A stretch of 11,304 bases of DNA from JAKAFX01 sp043196285. Lineage in GTDB: Archaea > Thermoplasmatota > Thermoplasmata > Thermoplasmatales > Thermoplasmataceae. The translations under genes were made by a program, and so were the position numbers. The stretch is from assembly GCA_043196285.1 (NCBI GenBank), contig JBBYJL010000042.1, positions 1-11,304 of the forward strand. The letters run 5' to 3'. Positions 5,684-11,304 of this stretch are shown here, one piece after another (the stretch's first letter is position 1; each line of letters opens with the position of its first letter). The notes under the pieces are model-generated. The model saw only the letters and a program-made list of their open reading frames with translations. It was not told where the DNA came from and made no database searches.

Positions 5684-6826
5684 CTATCTGTGCCATGATT
5701 CCATATAATGAACGTCCTTGACTGCCATGGCTTCTGGTGTCGTCCTCACTGGATCATATGCTTCAATCATTACTGCAATTTCATCAGTTTCCACCTTGCC
5801 AATTGCGTTTTCTACCATTCCAGGCTGTGGTCCATGTATCAATCCTCTAACATGGACTGTTATGGACCCTTCAGAAATTCCCTTTCTGCTCATGAAGGAA
5901 CCGCTCGAATAGAAAAGGATCTCGTCGGTGTCTATGTTGCTGTGATAATATGATATGGGGATCGCCTTCGGATGGAAATCGAACTTTCTCGGTAGGAAAG
6001 TACCCACCATGAAGGATTTTCCAGAGAAAGTTTCATGAACAGGTGGAGGCATGTGCAGTTTTCCCACTATGGGTGCAATGCTCTGGGTATTTATTGCAAA
6101 CGGATAAAGATATCCGTCCCAGCCAACCACGTCAAACGGGTCTTTGTCACGATGCTCCATAACATAATGATCACCAAAATCCACAATCACGTCTCTATAG
6201 CCAGGGACGGAGTCAAAATACGGCAGGTAAGGAACCCTTATATCCCTCGTATAGTAAGGAGAACCCTCTTTCAGCTGCCCATATAGGTTCAGGTATCTTT
6301 GAGGTATAGATATTCTGTCCTTCGACTCCAGGAAAAGGAATTCACTCCCCTTTGTATACTCGGGATAGTAAGTAGTACCCTTAGGGATGTAAACATAATC
6401 TTCTTTCCTGAACTGAAGATTTCCGAAGATACTCTTGATTGATCCGGATCCCCTGTGAACATAGAACAATTGCTCAGAGACTGCGTGTCTGAACAGGTTT
6501 GAAGCAGGAGTATCAGGTTTTGAGAGACCAATTACAATTCTGTCATTGAATATCAGAGGAACCCTTCCGGAATAGAAATCTCCTGAAGGCTTGATGTCAA
6601 ATCCCTTGAAGTGTTTGTGTCCGTCCTCAGAAGCATCCTTTGGTACGTTTCTCTTTTCCATTCTTGACAGGGAGACTATATCAGTTGGCTCCTCACTATG
6701 GTAAATAAGTGAATACGGTCCTTCAAAGCTTTCCTCTCCGAACAGCTCCTCCCTCAGAAGATGGTTCTTTTCGATGTAAGTATGCCGGTATTCAGGCATT
6801 ATTCCCTGTTTTACGTAATAAACCAT
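5684..6826 (-). CDS. hmgA: Homogentisate 1,2-dioxygenase
   Basis: This is the Fe(II)-dependent ring-cleaving dioxygenase that converts homogentisate and O2 to maleylacetoacetate, the central step of tyrosine and phenylalanine breakdown. The 380-residue protein is a cupin. The N-terminal part contains FYVHRGSGSIKSIFG (about 121-135) and YIPKGTTY (146-153). The C-terminal catalytic cupin has YYHSN with H295, DTDE with E302 (or D301), and IHGPQPG with H331, matching the His-Glu-His iron ligands of the family. It is shorter than the roughly 430-445 residues of bacterial and animal enzymes. The ATG at 6826 has a good GAGGTG ribosome-binding site that overlaps the stop of the preceding fumarylacetoacetate-hydrolase gene (9-base gap). 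The Nudix gene follows 22 bases later. Confidence 0.93.
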   Translation of the reverse strand: MVYYVKQGIMPEYRHTYIEKNHLLREELFGEESFEGPYSLIYHSEEPTDIVSLSRMEKRNVPKDASEDGHKHFKGFDIKPSGDFYSGRVPLIFNDRIVIGLSKPDTPASNLFRHAVSEQLFYVHRGSGSIKSIFGNLQFRKEDYVYIPKGTTYYPEYTKGSEFLFLESKDRISIPQRYLNLYGQLKEGSPYYTRDIRVPYLPYFDSVPGYRDVIVDFGDHYVMEHRDKDPFDVVGWDGYLYPFAINTQSIAPIVGKLHMPPPVHETFSGKSFMVGTFLPRKFDFHPKAIPISYYHSNIDTDEILFYSSGSFMSRKGISEGSITVHVRGLIHGPQPGMVENAIGKVETDEIAVMIEAYDPVRTTPEAMAVKDVHYMESWHR

Positions 6827-6831
6827 TTTAA

Positions 6832-6837
6832 CACCTC
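6832..6837 (-). promoter_or_regulatory. Shine-Dalgarno site of hmgA
   Basis: The minus strand reads GAGGTG five bases before the hmgA ATG (6826). Part of it lies within the TGA stop of the upstream hydrolase gene, a typical arrangement for translational coupling inside an operon. It supports the chosen hmgA start. Confidence 0.6.
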
Positions 6838-7729
6838 AAATTACCCTGTTGATCAGTTTCCCAATTACAGGTGAAGAAATTTCAATTTCGTCACCATTCT
6901 TAAGCCATCCTTCTTCTCCAGGTCCATTTTCAAAAATGCACCCATGCCCGATCGTCCCACTCATTATAATGTCACCTTTTCTTAACCAAGAATCCATAGA
7001 TGCCCTCTCAATGAGCTTTTCAACATCCCAGTAGATAGTGTTGAGGTTGTTCTTGCTAAAAACCTTTCCATTTCTTTTCACCAGTATTGGCAGGTCTATC
7101 TTCCCTTTCTCATTTCTTCTTTTCATTATATCATCCACTGTGAGCATGAAGGGGCCAAGGCTCGTTGCAAAATCCTTTGCCTTTGCAGGGCCAAGGCCGA
7201 TCTTGTATTCCTCAAGCTGAATGTCTCTAGCACTCCAGTCATTGGCCAGTGTAACTCCTATAATATGATTCCACGCGCTGCCTGCAGGGATATTCTTTCC
7301 GTCCCTGCCGATTACGAATGCAAATTCAGCTTCAAAATCCAATTGCTTTGTATAAGAAGGCTTTGGCACACTGTCTCCCGAAAGAAATATGTTTGATGTG
7401 TTACTGTAGTAAAATGCAGGAAAATCATACCATTCTTTTACCACATCAAGTCCCCTGTTCCTCCTGGAGTTTTTTACGTGATCCTCGAAGGCAAAAAAGT
7501 CCCTTATGCTTCTGACAATTGGAATCGGAGCCTCAAGTTTATAGTCTGTTATCTCGTGGGATGGATCAGTGTGATGGGAAAGATTCAAAGCTTTCCATAT
7601 AGCATCATAAAAGTTTGATTCATCCTGTGTTTCAGTGGAATTTGTTGTTCCAGGTATAGAATAAACTTTTCCATCACTCTCAAAAACTACTTGAGTCCCG
7701 TCATCTGTTTTAACCCTTCCTATTCTCAT
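6836..7729 (-). CDS. Fumarylacetoacetate hydrolase family protein (probable fumarylacetoacetase)
   Basis: Placed between hpd and hmgA, this protein most likely performs the last step of the pathway: metal-dependent C-C hydrolysis of fumarylacetoacetate to fumarate and acetoacetate. The 297 residues show the FAH fold signature: DFEAEFAFVIG with E133 and E135, LANDWSARDIQ with D164 (the acidic metal ligands), and GPAKAKDFATSLGP (180-193). MSGTIGHG near 256-263 is also typical, and a conserved histidine, H84, sits where the catalytic base is expected. Length and motifs fit the smaller bacterial and archaeal FAH-family enzymes, some of which act on other beta-dicarbonyl acids, so function rests partly on context. 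The ATG at 7729 is 6 bases after the hpd stop; its ribosome-binding site is weak. Since no isomerase gene is present, it might also accept maleylacetoacetate. Confidence 0.9.
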   Translation of the reverse strand: MRIGRVKTDDGTQVVFESDGKVYSIPGTTNSTETQDESNFYDAIWKALNLSHHTDPSHEITDYKLEAPIPIVRSIRDFFAFEDHVKNSRRNRGLDVVKEWYDFPAFYYSNTSNIFLSGDSVPKPSYTKQLDFEAEFAFVIGRDGKNIPAGSAWNHIIGVTLANDWSARDIQLEEYKIGLGPAKAKDFATSLGPFMLTVDDIMKRRNEKGKIDLPILVKRNGKVFSKNNLNTIYWDVEKLIERASMDSWLRKGDIIMSGTIGHGCIFENGPGEEGWLKNGDEIEISSPVIGKLINRVI

Positions 7730-7735
7730 AAAAAC

Positions 7736-8836
7736 TCAGAGATTGCCCCTTCGACCCTGTTCTTTTTCAATGGACTCGAAAAGTGCCTTGAAATTTCCCT
7801 TGCCAAATGAAGTTCCACCCTTTCTCTGTATAATCTCGTAGAAGAAGGTTGGTCTATCTCCAATTGGTTTCGTAAATATCTGTAACAAATAACCGTCATT
7901 GTCCCTGTCAACGAGTATGTCCAGCTTTCTGATCTTCTCGATGTCCTCATCAATTTTTCCAACCCTTTCTTCCAGTGTATCGTAGTAGCTGTCTGGAGTT
8001 GATAAAAATTCAACGCCATTAGCCTTAAGGGCTGAGACTGTCTGTATTATATTGTCAGTAAGGAGAGCAATATGCTGCACTCCAGGTGAATTATAGTAGT
8101 CTAGGTACTCCTGGATCTGCGACTTCTTCAGTCCCAGTGCAGGTTCATTGATTGGAAATATTATCTTCCTGTTGTTGTAGTGTACAACCTTAGATCTGAG
8201 TGCCGAATACTTTGTACTTATGTCCTTGTCATCAAAGCTAAGAAGCTGCCTAAAATCGAGGCCTTTTATGTAATAGTTTACCCATTCATCCATCTTCCTG
8301 TCCTCAACGTTTCCTACGATGTGGTCTACCTTTTTCAGGCCGACAGATTTTCCCTTCAGATCGGAATATTCAAATCCTGGTGGAATTTCTCCACTGTAAT
8401 CAGAGTAATCTGTCAATGTATGAATTGTCTCACCGAATGTACTAATTGTGCTTGTCCTGATCTTTCCATCACCACTCTTTATGTCAACAATGCCTGAAGG
8501 TTTAATCACCTCTCTTCTCTTAATCTCAGAGACTGAATAATCTATATCATCAACCTTGAAGGATATGTCTTTGACGCCGTCACCGTGAATTCTGAAATGA
8601 TCTCCTATAGGAGATTCAGGTTTCAGGAAACTGGTGAATTTCAACCTCACATCACCCTGCTGCATCAGGTATGAAACCCTGTCACGCACACCTGTTTCAG
8701 GTCCGCTGTACCCAAGCATGTTGAATCCCATTGCATTTCTGTGAAAATACGCCCAGTGACGGGCAGAGCCAACGTAAAATTCTATTGTATCAACGCTGTC
8801 GAGAAACGGTTCATCGTTCATGCATATGTAATCCAT
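7736..8836 (-). CDS. hpd: 4-hydroxyphenylpyruvate dioxygenase
   Basis: This Fe(II) enzyme converts 4-hydroxyphenylpyruvate and O2 to homogentisate and CO2, the entry to the homogentisate pathway. It has the two vicinal-oxygen-chelate domains expected. With the ATG at 8836 as residue 1, the N-terminal domain spans about 15-150. The catalytic domain carries VDHIVGNV (H172), VQHIALLT (H255) and FFYEIIQRKGG (E334), the two-histidine-one-glutamate iron site. The C-terminal SFGKGNFKALFESIE helix, which closes the active site in the family, is also present. A TTG one codon upstream could be read, but the ATG at 8836 is the better start. The ATG at 8821 is an alternative that would suit the nearest TATA-like box. 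It is the first gene of a five-gene minus-strand unit ending at 4750, and is divergent from the Cld-family gene. Confidence 0.95.
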   Translation of the reverse strand: MDYICMNDEPFLDSVDTIEFYVGSARHWAYFHRNAMGFNMLGYSGPETGVRDRVSYLMQQGDVRLKFTSFLKPESPIGDHFRIHGDGVKDISFKVDDIDYSVSEIKRREVIKPSGIVDIKSGDGKIRTSTISTFGETIHTLTDYSDYSGEIPPGFEYSDLKGKSVGLKKVDHIVGNVEDRKMDEWVNYYIKGLDFRQLLSFDDKDISTKYSALRSKVVHYNNRKIIFPINEPALGLKKSQIQEYLDYYNSPGVQHIALLTDNIIQTVSALKANGVEFLSTPDSYYDTLEERVGKIDEDIEKIRKLDILVDRDNDGYLLQIFTKPIGDRPTFFYEIIQRKGGTSFGKGNFKALFESIEKEQGRRGNL

Positions 8837-8934
8837 CAAATCTAATAATATTTATCATATTGTTCTATCTTGAATCTTATCTCAGAATTGTTATCCAGAA
8901 TGCAACCTCTAAAATGGAATAGTAATTATCATTG
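8837..8934. promoter_or_regulatory. Divergent promoter region, hpd operon / Cld-family gene
   Basis: These 98 AT-rich bases separate two divergent genes. Leftwards, ATAAATATT near 8845-8856 is the best TATA-like string; its spacing suits a leaderless start at the internal hpd ATG at 8821. A weaker box near 8856-8866 would suit 8836. Rightwards, AGTAATTATCA near 8921-8931 would place initiation close to the ATG at 8950, while CTAAAATGG near 8908-8916 would suit 8935. No convincing operator dyad is seen. Confidence 0.45.
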
Positions 8935-9612
8935 ATGCAATCCTCTCTTATGTCATCATCAATATTTATGGCGGTTCAGGTAGAACGGTTTACGCCTGTA
9001 TACTGGCATCTGGAAAAGGGGGACAAGGATTCACTTAGTAGGGATATAATATCTCTCAATGACAGGTTCGGTGATGAATTAACAAACCATAACTTGTACC
9101 TGTCGGTGAGGTCAGATTCCGATCTAATTTTCTGGTTTTCATCTAGAAAAATAGAGACTATTGAACACTTCAAGAGGTCTCTAAGGTCAGTATTAAAGGA
9201 TTTTTCTGAACCTGTTTATGGAATGATCTCACTTTACGAGGATTCACCTTACCTTAAGGAAAACGAAGATCTGGCTTCCACACTCAGGCACACTCCTTCG
9301 AAATATTTTGTGGCGTATCCCATGAGCAAATCTCCAGAATGGTATCTTTTGGAATATGGCAAAAGGAAAAAGATAATGGCTGAACATATAGGCACTGCCA
9401 TATCACACCCTGAAAACAAAGGTATTAGATCCTACACTACTTATTCATTCGGTCTTGGGGACCAGGAATTTGTTGTACTTTATGAAACCGACTCACTTGT
9501 TGGGTGGAGCCATGTGACCGCAAAACTTAGAGAAGCAGAGGCACATAAATGGGTGACAAGAGAAGAACCGATCTTCATAGGCATTCTGACACAGTCGCTC
9601 CCCTCGGACTAG
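8935..9612 (+). CDS. Chlorite dismutase-family heme protein (coproheme decarboxylase-like, ChdC/HemQ)
   Basis: This 225-residue protein belongs to the Cld/HemQ family, which includes a structurally characterised protein from Thermoplasma. The most likely role is coproheme III decarboxylation or another heme-dependent peroxidase-type reaction. Counting from the ATG at 8935, YPMSKSPEWYLL (128-139) contains Y128 and K132, spaced like the catalytic Tyr and partner Lys of coproheme decarboxylases. MAEHIGTA contains H151, the likely heme axial ligand, followed by SFGLGDQEFVVLYE. The position taken by the distal arginine in true chlorite dismutases appears to be serine, so chlorite breakdown is unlikely. 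A TTG precedes the ATG by one codon, and the ATG at 8950 is a good alternative start. Its stop overlaps the stop of the convergent dehydrogenase gene. Confidence 0.88.
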   Translation: MQSSLMSSSIFMAVQVERFTPVYWHLEKGDKDSLSRDIISLNDRFGDELTNHNLYLSVRSDSDLIFWFSSRKIETIEHFKRSLRSVLKDFSEPVYGMISLYEDSPYLKENEDLASTLRHTPSKYFVAYPMSKSPEWYLLEYGKRKKIMAEHIGTAISHPENKGIRSYTTYSFGLGDQEFVVLYETDSLVGWSHVTAKLREAEAHKWVTREEPIFIGILTQSLPSD

Positions 9613-10622
9613 AACTTTATGAGCACCCTACCAATATTCTTCCTGGACCTTATTTCCCTGTAGGCGTCCTCCACGCTGGCAAGATCAACGGTCCTGTCAA
9701 TGATTGGTTTTAGCTTGCCATGCAGTTCAAGATCGAAAACGGCGGAAATATCATTCCTGGTGGAGCTGATGCTACCAATTACTGAGTTTCCCTTCAATAT
9801 TATTAGTCCTAGCGGAAGTTCCACAGGATCAGGGATCAGATTTCCAACGACCACCATCCTTCCACCGGGCTTCAGGGATCTAAGTGCCTTGCTGAATGTA
9901 TAGATGCCAACACATTCCAGTACAAGGTCGACACCCTGTCCGGTTATTTTCTTGACATCCTTTTCAAAGTCATCTCTGGATGATACCACATGATCTGTAC
10001 CCATTTCAAGAAGTTTCTCTCTCTTCCATTCGGAAGAAGTCTCCGCAATCACCTTAGCTCCAAGGGCTTTGGATATCTCCACAGCATGAGCGCCAATTCC
10101 CCCTCCAGCTCCGGTGATCAGTACAGTTTGTCCTGGTTCTATTTTTCCCTCAACAGCAAGTGCGTGGTAGAGCATTCCAGTCACACAGGCAGCTATTACA
10201 GATCCCTCCTCAGACACTCCATCAGGGACCTTCACGAGGCTCCTCTCATTCACCTTCACGAAGGGGGCATATGCTCCTTCTATGCTCTCGCCGAAGGTTT
10301 TCTTGTCCTTGCAGAGATTCTCCCTTCCTGAAAGACAGTACTCGCATTTCCCACATGGCTCATAGATAAGACTTGCAACCCTATCACCAACCCTGAAATT
10401 CTTTACATCCACTCCTGTAGAAACAATTATCCCTGAGATCTCATGACCTGGAATTATTGGCAGCCTAACACGGGGAAGATAACCATCCTGGGTCAATATG
10501 TCCCTGTAACAGATCCCAGTCATTTTCTGTTTTATAAGGACCTCTTCAGGTCCTGGTTCAGGAACTGGAACTTCGACAGTTTCCAATGGCGATTTTATGG
10601 CTTTCAGTTCTGCAGCTTTCAT
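9609..10622 (-). CDS. Zinc-type medium-chain dehydrogenase/reductase (acryloyl-CoA reductase-like)
   Basis: This is a 337-residue MDR-superfamily oxidoreductase using NAD(P)H. The catalytic domain shows GICYRD with C38, PGHE with H60 and E61, and a structural zinc lobe CGKCEYCLSGRENLC with C90, C93, C96 and C104. The Rossmann domain has ITGAGGGIGAHA (nucleotide loop 171-177). The run CYRDIL..GYLPRVRLPIIPGHE and the ending NIGRVLIKF recall the NADPH-dependent acryloyl-CoA reductases of Sulfolobales, but alcohol or other enoyl-CoA substrates remain possible. The ATG at 10622 is supported by a TATA-like box 25 bases upstream (leaderless). It is a single gene, convergent with the Cld-family gene and divergent from the HAD hydrolase gene. 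The two convergent stop codons share bases in CTAG (9609-9612). Confidence 0.92.
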   Translation of the reverse strand: MKAAELKAIKSPLETVEVPVPEPGPEEVLIKQKMTGICYRDILTQDGYLPRVRLPIIPGHEISGIIVSTGVDVKNFRVGDRVASLIYEPCGKCEYCLSGRENLCKDKKTFGESIEGAYAPFVKVNERSLVKVPDGVSEEGSVIAACVTGMLYHALAVEGKIEPGQTVLITGAGGGIGAHAVEISKALGAKVIAETSSEWKREKLLEMGTDHVVSSRDDFEKDVKKITGQGVDLVLECVGIYTFSKALRSLKPGGRMVVVGNLIPDPVELPLGLIILKGNSVIGSISSTRNDISAVFDLELHGKLKPIIDRTVDLASVEDAYREIRSRKNIGRVLIKF

Positions 10623-10642
10623 GCAACTTCATTTTTAGAGCG

Positions 10643-10651
10643 TATAAATTA
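10643..10651 (-). promoter_or_regulatory. TATA-like box of the dehydrogenase gene
   Basis: The minus strand reads AATTTATAC, centred about 25 bases from the ATG at 10622. This is a good archaeal TATA match and implies a leaderless transcript. Confidence 0.55.
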
Positions 10652-10680
10652 GTGTCGGATTGGAAGGAACTGAAGTGTTG

Positions 10681-10689
10681 TTTTTAATA
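10681..10689 (+). promoter_or_regulatory. TATA-like box of the HAD hydrolase gene
   Basis: TTTTTAATA is centred about 27 bases upstream of the ATG at 10712, again consistent with a leaderless start. With the box at 10643-10651 it makes the 89-base gap a divergent promoter region. AAGGGG follows the ATG rather than preceding it, so it is not a ribosome-binding site. Confidence 0.5.
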
Positions 10690-10711
10690 GATATCAGCAA
10701 TATTCGATCGT

Positions 10712-11304
10712 ATGATAAGGGGAATAATTTCAGATCTGGATGGCACACTACTTGATTCCATGGAAGCAAGGCTTGATGCATGGACTGGCGCTTTCAAGAG
10801 ATTCAACGTTGAAGTGCCAAGAAAGGAGCTGAGACCACTTATTGGACTCCCGGGAACTGATCTAGCTGGAAAGTATTATGAAAGGCCTGAGAAAATTGAA
10901 GAGGCAGAAGAGCAACTGTTCGATGAGAAGCTTCCAGAGGTTGATCTCTTTCCTGATGTAATTCCAACCTTCAAGCTTCTCATGGGAAAGGGAATAAGGA
11001 TTGTAATAGTCACTTCAGGAAGAAGGGAACTGGTGAGCAGGATAAGTTTGCCGGTCAAAGACATTATAACAATTGATGACGTCACGGTTGGCAAACCTCA
11101 CACAGAACCTTATGAGAAGGCAATGAAAATATTAAATCTAAAACCAGAAAACATTCTTGTGGTCGGCGATTCCCGGAATGATATGATTCCTGCAAAGAAA
11201 TTAGGGATTATTGCAGTTCTGGTGAAACACGGGGATCATATTATTTCAGAAGACGCAGATTATATGATAGATGAAATCGGCGAACTTCCGAAATTGATAG
11301 ACCA
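10712..11304 (+). CDS. HAD-superfamily hydrolase (phosphoglycolate phosphatase-like), 3' end beyond window
   Basis: This is a haloacid-dehalogenase-type phosphatase; 197 complete codons are visible with no stop, so the gene continues past the window edge. Motif I is SDLDGTLLDS, with nucleophile D8 and acid/base D10. A helical cap follows (about 15-85). Motif II is VTSGRR, motif III is the lysine in VGKPHTEPY, and motif IV is VVGDSRND, with the Mg2+-binding aspartates. The visible part is close to the full length of small HAD phosphatases (about 200-230 residues), so little is probably missing. The family includes phosphoglycolate phosphatase, beta-phosphoglucomutase and many nonspecific sugar-phosphate phosphatases; the substrate is not evident. 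Start choice: the ATG is the first codon before motif I and has a TATA-like box 27 bases upstream. Confidence 0.9.
   Translation, partial: MIRGIISDLDGTLLDSMEARLDAWTGAFKRFNVEVPRKELRPLIGLPGTDLAGKYYERPEKIEEAEEQLFDEKLPEVDLFPDVIPTFKLLMGKGIRIVIVTSGRRELVSRISLPVKDIITIDDVTVGKPHTEPYEKAMKILNLKPENILVVGDSRNDMIPAKKLGIIAVLVKHGDHIISEDADYMIDEIGELPKLID

Noticed and set aside
5708..5953. Plus-strand open frames antisense to hmgA, also around 6035-6286
   Set aside because: They cover the region encoding the iron ligands of HmgA on the other strand and show no domain or ribosome-binding site.
7726..8019. Second minus-strand frame inside the 3' part of hpd
   Set aside because: It overlaps the conserved catalytic end of Hpd in a different frame and resembles no protein family.
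8180..8497. Plus-strand 105-codon open frame antisense to hpd
   Set aside because: Cysteine-rich translation without motifs, opposite the core of a clear dioxygenase gene; a shadow frame.
8921..8934. Fur-box-like sequence (AATTATCATT) before the Cld-family gene
   Set aside because: Only one half-site-like stretch is present, without an inverted partner, in a very AT-rich promoter; it is better explained as part of the TATA region.
8935..9612. Annotation as a true chlorite dismutase
   Set aside because: The distal arginine expected for chlorite breakdown is not at the aligned position, whereas the Tyr and Lys spacing of coproheme decarboxylases is present.
9990..10331. Plus-strand open frames antisense to the dehydrogenase gene
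   Set aside because: They lie opposite the Rossmann and zinc-binding regions of a clear dehydrogenase and have no recognisable features.

Overview
The window looks like chromosome from a Thermoplasmatales-type archaeon: heterotrophic, oxygen-using and moderately AT-rich. The grounds are archaeal protein families throughout, such as a COG1407-type phosphoesterase and a chlorite-dismutase-family protein of the kind known from Thermoplasma. TATA-like boxes also sit about 25-28 bases upstream of several first-gene start codons, implying leaderless transcripts, while Shine-Dalgarno sequences appear mainly before internal genes. The assignment is inference, because no rRNA or other marker gene is present.

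Layout. Positions 1-511 (minus) hold a dead IS607-type element in which a 5'-truncated tnpA is joined by deletion to the middle of a tnpB. Positions 651-2554 (plus) carry a class I/II aminotransferase and a calcineurin-like phosphoesterase, probably cotranscribed. Positions 4629-2463 (minus) carry a divergent ZIP-family metal transporter, a candidate 35-codon small ORF with the best Shine-Dalgarno sequence in the window, and hemA (glutamyl-tRNA reductase). The small ORF overlaps the hemA start by one base. A perfect dyad resembling DtxR/IdeR operators lies between the TATA-like box and the start of the ZIP gene. The 3' ends of hemA and the phosphoesterase gene overlap by 92 bases on opposite strands.

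Positions 8836-4750 (minus) form one tight five-gene unit: hpd, a fumarylacetoacetate-hydrolase gene, hmgA, a Nudix hydrolase gene and a PPC-domain gene. The first three encode most of the homogentisate route of tyrosine breakdown: 4-hydroxyphenylpyruvate to homogentisate, ring cleavage to maleylacetoacetate, and hydrolysis to fumarate plus acetoacetate. No maleylacetoacetate isomerase is present. The aminotransferase at 651 could make 4-hydroxyphenylpyruvate, but nothing in its sequence proves it.

Positions 8935-9612 (plus), divergent from hpd, encode a heme-binding chlorite-dismutase-family protein with coproheme-decarboxylase features. Positions 10622-9609 (minus) encode a zinc-type medium-chain dehydrogenase resembling the acryloyl-CoA reductases of Sulfolobales. 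Positions 10712-11304 (plus) encode a HAD hydrolase that runs off the window.

Several products depend on iron, heme or oxygen: two non-heme iron dioxygenases, HemA, the Cld-family protein and possibly the transporter. Two observations stand out: the metal-regulator-like operator on the ZIP/hemA side, and the tyrosine operon that lacks an isomerase but carries two extra genes. No tRNA, rRNA, CRISPR array or phage gene was seen.
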